From Actinomycetota bacterium (GTDB lineage Bacteria > Actinomycetota > Acidimicrobiia > Acidimicrobiales > Ilumatobacteraceae): a stretch of DNA of 11,236 bases. Under the pieces are notes generated by a model. It worked only from the letters and a program-made list of their open reading frames with translations, ran no database searches and had not been told where the DNA came from. Each line of letters opens with the position of its first letter. The stretch's first letter is position 1. Shown one piece after another: positions 5,906-11,236 of this stretch. The stretch lies in contig SYNW01000128.1 of NCBI GenBank assembly GCA_005805045.1, forward strand, positions 1 through 11,236, read 5' to 3'. The translations under genes were made by a program, and so were the position numbers.

Positions 5906-7687
5906 CTAACCGCCAATTGTCGTTGCGGTTGGCAGAGTTGTCGCAGTTAGAGCATCTGGTGCTTGCGTAACCGCCAGCGTCGTGGCCAACGGCGTCAAGT
6001 CGCCAGTTGTCGTCGTACCAGAAATTTCGATGTTCCAAATGCCGGGTGCATTGAGGATAAACGACCCGTCGCCCGCGACAATCGCCGCGCCCGGGCGCGA
6101 CAACGGAACATTGATTTGAATTCCCGAAAATCCGATTGCTTGTGGAATCAACTTGACCGCGAAGTTATTGATTCGACGCGGCTGAACAAGTTCGATGCGC
6201 ATCGCATTCGTGCCAGTGACGCCAGGTGTCAGCGAAATTACGACATGAAACCTGTCATTTTTTAGTTCTTCCCTGAACGCATAGGTCGCCGTCGTCACTC
6301 GTACATCTGCTTTTGCTTTGGGCGGTGTCGTTGAAACCAGCCATGATGTGAAGATCAGTGCGACTAGAGCAAAGCAAAGTTCAACTGTTACGGCACGGCG
6401 AAGTCGCCACGCCATGGCGCCACTTAGTCGACTGCCATCTTTGAGTCGGTCGAGCACGAAATTTTTCAACACCAGGGTGATGAAGATCATCACCGAAACG
6501 AAGATCACCTTCAGAACTCCGAGCCGACCGTGACCGCTAGTGAATATGGACGAGCCGTCGAGCAGATAAACCTGCAGCACACCGGTAAAAATCGTTACAC
6601 CGAAGGCGATAACCGCGTGCTGCGAAAATGCTCGCATCGCACTCACCAGATCTGAAGACCCAGGGCCAATCAGCACAACGCGCGAGAGCAGCAACAGACC
6701 ACCAATCCAATAAGCCATGGCGATGGCATGGATGACGCCGAGGACATAACTAAAAATCGCGACATCTTGTCCGAGTCGCGACAAACCAAGCGTGGCAATC
6801 ATCGAAACAATGATCGCGCCGGCAATCAACTGTGATGCCGGGTCGTTGATTCGATAAGGGAACAATGCAACCCAACCGCAAGCACAAATTAAAACGAAAC
6901 GCAGAATCAAAATGGCGCCGGTTCCAGTGTTCAATGCACCAAACCAGCCAAACAGGTTCAATGACGCGATGAAACCCTGCGACTCTTCGCGCATCGTCGT
7001 TAGCACGAGAACAAAAAACATCGTGGCGACACAAGAAATCCACGCGAGTCGCATGTAGCGAATCATGACTCCGTATGTTGGGCCTTCAGGCCACGCAGTC
7101 ACGATCAGCGCAAGGCCACCAAACAACGCCGACATCAACAGGTATTCAAAGATTCGCAGCAACGCGAGAATGCCACCGACGCGAGGCCCAGATTCTTGCT
7201 GTTCAATCGTTTCGCCGATGATCGTCGGGGCTGCGGGTGTTCCCGCGCCATCTGTCGCCCCTGGCACGGTTGACTGAATTGCAACTGCCGAAGTGAATTG
7301 AAACGAACCCAGGCTTCGATCAGGCAATGCCCAACTGACAACACACGATCCCGCCGGCGGAATTTGCGTCAGTGCGACCGATACGGTTTTAAAATCAGTA
7401 CCAAGTTGTGGCACTCCGAGTCCAACAAGCGTGCCGTTGCAGGCGAGCGACAAACCCATCGAAGTGGCGACTTCGGGGTTTGCCAGAGGATCACGAAAAA
7501 CCAATTGCAACTGAGTTGGTGGCACTGAAACAACTTGGCCGGGCGATGGGTTTGATGAACTGAGTTGGTTTGTGCCCGCTGCCGCCGCATTGACCAAGGT
7601 GTCAAAAAAGCCGAAGGTCAGCAACAGGCCAATTAGCCCGAATAGAACCGAGAACTTAGCGGGTCGCTTGTTTTGTGAAATAGGCAT
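5906..7687 (-). CDS. CopC-CopD fusion membrane protein with C-terminal YtkA-like domain
   Basis: This 593-residue protein has three parts. Residues 1-36 look like a signal peptide (basic start, helix at about 13-29, Ala-rich end). Residues 37-135 resemble the CopC beta-barrel: S-x-N-P-S-P-G-Q-V-V-S-V-P-P-T-Q-L-Q-L-V-F (44-64) and S-W-A-L-P-D-R-S-L-G-S-F-Q-F (118-131). Residues about 172-455 form a multi-helix CopD domain with V-I-H-A-I-A-M-A-Y-W-I-G-G-L (318-331) and S-G-H-G-R-L-G-V-L-K (384-393). Residues about 460-575 resemble an extracytoplasmic YtkA/FixH-like beta domain, then a Thr-rich tail. CopC-CopD proteins are linked to copper uptake, but the CopC histidines are absent: the mature start has no His, and the usual D-G-H-P reads P-D-R-S. 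Cys83 and Cys115 could pair as a disulfide. It heads the minus-strand cluster, but its link with the acyl-CoA genes is unclear. Confidence 0.85.
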   Translation of the reverse strand: MPISQNKRPAKFSVLFGLIGLLLTFGFFDTLVNAAAAGTNQLSSSNPSPGQVVSVPPTQLQLVFRDPLANPEVATSMGLSLACNGTLVGLGVPQLGTDFKTVSVALTQIPPAGSCVVSWALPDRSLGSFQFTSAVAIQSTVPGATDGAGTPAAPTIIGETIEQQESGPRVGGILALLRIFEYLLMSALFGGLALIVTAWPEGPTYGVMIRYMRLAWISCVATMFFVLVLTTMREESQGFIASLNLFGWFGALNTGTGAILILRFVLICACGWVALFPYRINDPASQLIAGAIIVSMIATLGLSRLGQDVAIFSYVLGVIHAIAMAYWIGGLLLLSRVVLIGPGSSDLVSAMRAFSQHAVIAFGVTIFTGVLQVYLLDGSSIFTSGHGRLGVLKVIFVSVMIFITLVLKNFVLDRLKDGSRLSGAMAWRLRRAVTVELCFALVALIFTSWLVSTTPPKAKADVRVTTATYAFREELKNDRFHVVISLTPGVTGTNAMRIELVQPRRINNFAVKLIPQAIGFSGIQINVPLSRPGAAIVAGDGSFILNAPGIWNIEISGTTTTGDLTPLATTLAVTQAPDALTATTLPTATTIGG

Positions 7688-7692
7688 CTACG

Positions 7693-7698
7693 TATATA
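7693..7698 (-). promoter_or_regulatory. Candidate -10 element for the CopC-CopD gene
   Basis: The minus strand reads TATATA ending 5 bases before the ATG at 7687. That spacing would put transcription start at or next to the start codon, which means a leaderless mRNA. No Shine-Dalgarno sequence precedes the ATG. A second AT-rich string, CATAAT, lies further upstream at 7711-7716 and is an alternative. No clear -35 is seen. Confidence 0.35.
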
Positions 7699-7711
7699 AA
7701 GAGTAGTTAAT

Positions 7712-7743
7712 TATGGGGCTGACTCGCTGTGAACCACCCCATA
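7712..7743. repeat. 7-bp inverted repeat between divergent genes
   Basis: TATGGGG at 7712-7718 and CCCCATA at 7737-7743 are perfect inverted copies separated by 18 bases. They sit in the middle of the 73-base region between the CopC-CopD start and the dnaX start. An operator for a dimeric regulator is one reading. A chance repeat is also possible at this size. A transcript hairpin is less likely because the loop is long and no T-run follows. Confidence 0.35.
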
Positions 7744-7745
7744 GG

Positions 7746-7751
7746 TAGGCT
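7746..7751 (+). promoter_or_regulatory. Candidate -10 element for dnaX
   Basis: TAGGCT matches the loose actinobacterial -10 form TAnnnT and ends 9 bases before the dnaX ATG, a spacing compatible with a leaderless or nearly leaderless transcript. No -35 at the usual spacing is convincing and no Shine-Dalgarno sequence is present. It partly adjoins the right arm of the inverted repeat. Confidence 0.3.
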
Positions 7752-7760
7752 CGCTACGAA

Positions 7761-9449
7761 ATGGCAACCCAGTCCCTGTATCGCCGATATCGGCCTCGTC
7801 GCTTTGATGAACTCAAAGGTCAAGACCATGTAGTGCGGGCTTTGCGCAATGCGGTGATCAACAATCGCGAAGGTCAGGCCTATTTATTTTCTGGACCACG
7901 AGGCACAGGCAAAACATCTACCGCGAGAATTTTGGCGAAAGTTCTGAATTGCGAAAAATTGAAAGATGGTGAACCGTGCGGTAAGTGCGGATCATGCGTG
8001 TCGATTGATGCCGGCTCAAGCTATGACGTGCTCGAACTCGATGCTGCGAGCAACAACGGTGTCGACAACATGCGCGACCTAATCGAACGGGCGGCACTCG
8101 GTAACCCGGGTCGACATCGTGTTTTTATTTTGGACGAAGTGCACATGCTGTCGAAGCCCGCCGAGGCAGCATTACTCAAGACGCTCGAAGAGCCACCCGA
8201 TCATGTGGTGTTCGTTTTGGCAACGACCGATCCGCAAAAAGTCAGCGAAACAATTCGCAGTCGAACACAACACTTGCAGTTTCATCTTTTGCCTCTTAAA
8301 GAATTGAAAGAACATATTCGTTGGGTGGTTGCCGACGCCAAACTTGTCGTCAGCGAAGAGGCGATTGACCGTGTCGTGCAACTCGGTGCAGGTTCGGTGC
8401 GCGATACCTTGTCGGCTCTCGAACTTGTTGTTGCGTCTGGCGGCGACGTGGAAGAACAAATCGCATTGGATGAATTTATTGAATCATTTATCGATCACGA
8501 TCCAGGTCGGGCACTCGCTGCGGTGAGTTCCGCCGTGCAGTTTGGTGCCGATCCGCGCGCGCTGACAGAAGACGTCGTGCGATATTTGCGCGATGCATTC
8601 TTGTCGTTGATGGCACCAGAACTAGTGCAACTGCCCAAAGAACGCGCCGAAGTTGTTGGCGATCAAGCCCGGCGCATGGGTGCGGCAAGCGTGGTGCGAG
8701 CAATAGAGATTCTTGGTGATGTTTTGATTGAAATTCGCCATGCACCCGATGCACGGTTGTTGGTTGAGGTTGCACTTGTCAAACTCACGCGCCAAAATTC
8801 AAACACAGATATCGCCGCGCTGATGTCGCGAATTGAGCGTCTTGAATCTGGGGCAATCGCCGCGCGTGACGCAACTGGGCCAATCGCCCGACCACCACTT
8901 GTTGACCCGAGCACGGGTCGGGCCAAGCTTGGTGGTCGTGCATCTTCGGCGATGCCTACTGCCGCGCCAACTGTGCAGCCATTGAAAACGTCAACAAGTG
9001 AGGTCGCCGAGAAACCATCTACATCAGCGGTTGAGACAAGTTCTACTGTCATGGCTGACAGCGAGATCAAGTTGAATTGGCCAGAAGTTGTCGCGGCGCA
9101 AAAACCGATTATTCGGGCGCTCTTCAGTGCGGTCAATGTCAAAGATTGCACAGACGGCGTGCTTACTCTCGCTGCCCCAAGCGAGATGCATATTTCTAAA
9201 TCGAACGAACACCTGCAAACTCTGCTTGATTCGCTGAAAAGGGTTTCAGGCAAAAAAGTTGAGATCAAATTTGTTGTTGCCGAGTCAAAACGTGGCAAAT
9301 CCGACAAGTCTTTCGCACCATTGGACGACAGTGAGATTATTGAAGACGTCTCCCAGACGACCAAAGCACCGAATGGTTCGCACTCATCGCCAATCGACGA
9401 ACTCGCCAAGGCGTTTCCCGGGTCGCAAATTATTGATGACAAGAAGTAG
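7761..9449 (+). CDS. dnaX: DNA polymerase III subunit gamma/tau
   Basis: DnaX is the AAA+ motor of the clamp loader, which opens the beta clamp and places it on primed DNA at the replication fork. The 562-residue protein starts SLYRRYRPRRFDELKGQ, the classic N-terminus. Walker A is GPRGTGKT (45-52). A four-cysteine zinc site is formed by Cys64, 73, 76 and 79. E-L-D-A-A-S-N-N-G-V-D (92-102) and Walker B V-F-I-L-D-E-V-H-M-L (121-130) follow. The sensor/arginine motif reads T-I-R-S-R-T (164-169), the actinobacterial form of the usual S-R-C. A low-complexity Ala/Thr/Ser/Pro linker covers about 365-430, and a tau-type C-terminal domain about 432-510 (L-N-W-P-E-V-V). The ATG at 7761 has no Shine-Dalgarno sequence. 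An A6G run at 9252-9258 is discussed in the findings. recR follows after 9 bases. Confidence 0.97.
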   Translation: MATQSLYRRYRPRRFDELKGQDHVVRALRNAVINNREGQAYLFSGPRGTGKTSTARILAKVLNCEKLKDGEPCGKCGSCVSIDAGSSYDVLELDAASNNGVDNMRDLIERAALGNPGRHRVFILDEVHMLSKPAEAALLKTLEEPPDHVVFVLATTDPQKVSETIRSRTQHLQFHLLPLKELKEHIRWVVADAKLVVSEEAIDRVVQLGAGSVRDTLSALELVVASGGDVEEQIALDEFIESFIDHDPGRALAAVSSAVQFGADPRALTEDVVRYLRDAFLSLMAPELVQLPKERAEVVGDQARRMGAASVVRAIEILGDVLIEIRHAPDARLLVEVALVKLTRQNSNTDIAALMSRIERLESGAIAARDATGPIARPPLVDPSTGRAKLGGRASSAMPTAAPTVQPLKTSTSEVAEKPSTSAVETSSTVMADSEIKLNWPEVVAAQKPIIRALFSAVNVKDCTDGVLTLAAPSEMHISKSNEHLQTLLDSLKRVSGKKVEIKFVVAESKRGKSDKSFAPLDDSEIIEDVSQTTKAPNGSHSSPIDELAKAFPGSQIIDDKK

Positions 9450-9458
9450 CAGTTAGCA

Positions 9459-10067
9459 ATGGCTTCTGCATACACCCAACCGATGCAGGCGCTAATCGAT
9501 GCGCTGTCTCGTTTGCCCGGCATCGGCCCAAAGTCAGCACAGCGAATCGCTTTTCATTTGATCAAGAGCGATGATCGCGATGTTGAACAACTTTCAATGT
9601 CGATTACGAAGGCAAAAGCCACGGTCAAGTTCTGTCAGCGATGCTCCAATTTTTCTGAGGTCGATTTGTGCCAGTTTTGCAGTGACGACCGCCGTGACGC
9701 AACAACAATTTGCGTCGTCGAAGAGTCACGAGATGTCGTGGCGATCGAGAAGACTCGCGAGTTTTCCGGGCAATATCATGTTTTATTGGGCGCCATTAGT
9801 CCGCTTGATGGTGTTGGCCCTGAACAACTGAAAATTCGTGAACTTCTGGCGCGAATCGAGCCTCAAGGCGTCAAAGAAGTCATTTTGTGTCTCAATCCGA
9901 ACACCGAAGGTGATGTCACATCAATGTATTTGGCACGCGTGTTGCGGCCACTCGGTGTGAAAGTCACGAGACTCGCCAGTGGTTTGCCTGTGGGTGGCGA
10001 TCTTGAATATGCCGACGAACTTACTTTGGGTCGTGCGCTCGAAGGTCGACGCGAAGTTACTGGTTGA
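9459..10067 (+). CDS. recR: Recombination mediator protein RecR
   Basis: RecR works with RecO (and RecF) to load RecA onto SSB-coated single-stranded DNA in gap repair. The 202-residue protein is full length and has all parts in order: a helix-hairpin-helix LPGIGPKSAQRIAFHLIK (19-36), a four-cysteine zinc finger with Cys59, 62, 71 and 74, a Toprim domain with I-C-V-V-E-E-S-R-D-V (84-93) and N-P-N-T-E-G-D-V-T, and the C-terminal L-A-S-G-L-P-V-G-G-D-L-E-Y-A-D-E-L-T-L-G-R-A-L segment. The ATG at 9459 is 9 bases after the dnaX stop. The ATG at codon 9 would also leave the conserved core intact. The close spacing and shared direction indicate co-transcription with dnaX. The small DNA-binding gene ybaB/ebfC, often between the two, is absent here. 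The 3' end converges with the thiolase gene. Confidence 0.97.
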   Translation: MASAYTQPMQALIDALSRLPGIGPKSAQRIAFHLIKSDDRDVEQLSMSITKAKATVKFCQRCSNFSEVDLCQFCSDDRRDATTICVVEESRDVVAIEKTREFSGQYHVLLGAISPLDGVGPEQLKIRELLARIEPQGVKEVILCLNPNTEGDVTSMYLARVLRPLGVKVTRLASGLPVGGDLEYADELTLGRALEGRREVTG

Positions 10068-10072
10068 TTACT

Positions 10073-10085
10073 GTTAAAAATTAAC
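10073..10085. repeat. AT-rich 5-bp palindrome in the recR-thiolase gap
   Basis: GTTAA at 10073-10077 and TTAAC at 10081-10085 are inverted copies around AAA. They cover most of the 13-base gap between the convergent recR and thiolase stops and include the thiolase stop codon. The stem is short and AT-only apart from the closing G-C pair, with no T-run on either strand, so it is not a normal intrinsic terminator. Confidence 0.25.
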
Positions 10086-11236
10086 CGACGCGCAAAATCA
10101 GTGCGTCGCCTTGACCGCCGCCACCACATAACGCAGCGGCACCCAAGCCACCACCACGGCGGCGCAGTTCATGAAGCAGAGTCAAAGCCAGACGGTTGCC
10201 ACTCATACCAATCGGATGGCCAAGTGCTATTGCACCACCGTTGACGTTGACGATTTCGTCGGTAATCCCAAGGTCGCGCATCGAGGCGATGCCGACGGCG
10301 GCAAACGCTTCGTTGATTTCAAAGAGATCAACATCAGAAACTTTTTTACCGACTCGCTCGAGCGCTTTGATGATGCTGCGACTTGGTTGGTGCAACAACG
10401 AAGCGTTATCGGGGCCGGCAACCATGCCGTATGAAACAAATTCTCCAAGTGGTTTGACGCCACGCTTTTCGGCGGCACGTTTTGACATCATGACAATTGC
10501 CGATCCAGCGTCACTAATTTGACTTGCATTGCCGGCCGTGACCGTGCCGGTTTTATCAAACGCTGGCTTCAACGACGCGAGTGACTCCATTGTTGTTGAA
10601 GCACGAACTCCTTCGTCGTTGCTAATCACAATCGGGTCGCCCTTGCGTTGGGGAATACTGATCGGCACAATCTCGTCTGCGAGTCGTCCTGCAGCGATTG
10701 CAGCCGCAGCGCGTTGATTGCTCTTCATCGCTAAATCGTCTTGTGCGTCGCGACTAATTTCGCCAGCGGCATAGCGCTCGGTGCCAAGGCCCATCAGGCA
10801 AGCATCGAATGCGCACCACAAACCGTCGCGTTGAATTGCATCGAGTAGTTGCACGTCACCGAATCGAAAACCACCGCGTGCGCCCATTGCCAGATACGGC
10901 GCATTCGTCATGCTTTCCATTCCACCCGCGACGACGATGTCCGCCTCGCCGTTAGCAATCATTTGGTCGGCCAGATAAATCGAATTCAAGCCCGACAAAC
11001 AAACTTTGTTGATGTTGACACTCGGCACATTCATCGGAATGCCGGCCTTGGCGGCGGCTTGTCGCGACGGCACCTGACCTTGTCCTGCCATCAAAACTTG
11101 CCCCATGATCACGTGTTCAACTTCGTGTGGGGCGACACCAGCACGCTTTAGTGCTTCTGCGATTGCAACGCCACCGAGTTCAGCGGCACTAAACGATGCG
11201 AGCGCGCCACTCAGTTTGCCGATGGGGGTTCGGGCT
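10081..11236 (-). CDS. Acetyl-CoA acetyltransferase / 3-ketoacyl-CoA thiolase, N-terminal codons beyond the right edge
   Basis: The frame is open to the window edge and 384 residues are visible, starting ARTPIGKLSGALASF, which is the usual thiolase sequence about 9-10 residues into the protein. The GTG at 11112 is therefore internal and not the start. The nucleophilic cysteine is in N-K-V-C-L-S-G (codon 11001-10999). E-I-N-E-A-F-A carries the conserved Asn. The active-site His is in G-H-P-I-G-M-S-G (10218-10216), and the second catalytic Cys is in L-C-G-G-G-G-Q-G (10128-10126). Thiolases either cleave 3-ketoacyl-CoA in beta-oxidation or condense two acetyl-CoA. The M-E-S-M-T-N-A-P-Y and G-H-P-I-G-M-S-G forms suit acetyl-CoA acetyltransferases, but degradative thiolases are close. 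It fits the acyl-CoA theme of the minus-strand cluster but is separated from it by dnaX-recR. It converges with recR at 13 bases. Confidence 0.95.
   Translation of the reverse strand, partial: ARTPIGKLSGALASFSAAELGGVAIAEALKRAGVAPHEVEHVIMGQVLMAGQGQVPSRQAAAKAGIPMNVPSVNINKVCLSGLNSIYLADQMIANGEADIVVAGGMESMTNAPYLAMGARGGFRFGDVQLLDAIQRDGLWCAFDACLMGLGTERYAAGEISRDAQDDLAMKSNQRAAAAIAAGRLADEIVPISIPQRKGDPIVISNDEGVRASTTMESLASLKPAFDKTGTVTAGNASQISDAGSAIVMMSKRAAEKRGVKPLGEFVSYGMVAGPDNASLLHQPSRSIIKALERVGKKVSDVDLFEINEAFAAVGIASMRDLGITDEIVNVNGGAIALGHPIGMSGNRLALTLLHELRRRGGGLGAAALCGGGGQGDALILRVG

Noticed and set aside
7688..7760. A small SRP RNA (ffs) gene next to dnaX, as occurs in some actinobacteria
   Set aside because: The gap is only 73 bases and shows neither the conserved GGAAGG-type loop nor the GCAGC partner expected of SRP RNA.
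8663..9523. A 286-codon open frame on the minus strand, antisense to dnaX and the recR start
   Set aside because: It lies opposite well-conserved dnaX and recR codons, has Ser/Ala-rich low-complexity composition typical of a codon-shadow frame, and shows no recognisable domain.
10068..10080. A bidirectional terminator between recR and the thiolase gene
   Set aside because: The only inverted repeat has 5-bp AT-rich arms and no T-run, too weak for an intrinsic terminator.
10081..11112. Thiolase as a complete gene starting at the GTG at 11112
   Set aside because: The same frame continues upstream to the window edge and encodes the conserved thiolase N-terminal region (R-T-P-I-G-K), so the GTG is internal.
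1..11236. Mobile elements, CRISPR repeats, tRNA/rRNA genes, attachment sites
   Set aside because: Coding genes fill almost the whole window. I saw no transposase, no regularly spaced repeats, no tRNA-like cloverleaf with CCA end, and no direct repeats flanking a gene block.

Overview
The window looks like a chromosomal segment of an actinobacterium. GC content is roughly 50%, which would suit a low-GC actinobacterial lineage such as aquatic Acidimicrobiia. This placement is an inference from gene content: an acyl-CoA carboxylase beta subunit followed by a small epsilon-like subunit (an actinobacterial arrangement), a DnaX with the 'SRT' form of the sensor motif, and a fused CopC-CopD protein. 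Genes are packed almost end to end. No gap exceeds about 75 bases and no RNA gene, mobile element or CRISPR array is visible. Clear Shine-Dalgarno sequences are nearly absent.

Layout, left to right. (1) 1-1001, minus strand: a GNAT acetyltransferase followed, 3 bases later, by the start of a membrane glycosyltransferase (GT-C fold) that runs off the left edge. (2) 1024-1596, plus strand: msrA, transcribed divergently from the GNAT gene. Only 22 bases separate the two starts. (3) 1593-7687, minus strand: a probable five-gene operon, in transcription order a CopC-CopD-YtkA-like membrane protein, acyl-CoA carboxylase beta subunit, a 61-residue epsilon-like subunit with a GTG start overlapping the beta stop codon, a class III (CaiB/BaiF) CoA-transferase, and a DHA2-type MFS exporter. 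(4) 7761-10067, plus strand: dnaX and recR, 9 bases apart, divergent from the operon across a 73-base promoter region with a 7-bp inverted repeat. (5) 10081-11236, minus strand: a thiolase, convergent with recR, whose first few codons lie beyond the right edge.

How the genes may work together: the carboxylase pair, the CoA-transferase and the nearby thiolase point to acyl-CoA metabolism (propionyl-CoA-type carboxylation, CoA transfer to an organic acid, thiolytic or condensing chemistry). The substrate cannot be read from the sequence. No biotin carboxylase/BCCP alpha subunit is in the window, so the carboxylase must be completed from elsewhere. dnaX-recR is a conserved replication/repair pair, here without the ybaB/ebfC gene that often lies between them.

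I did not find a convincing undescribed system. The items most worth a second look are the epsilon-like small gene, the CopC-CopD fusion whose copper ligands seem to be missing, and an A6G run in dnaX that is followed at once by a -1-frame stop, recalling the E. coli tau/gamma frameshift site.
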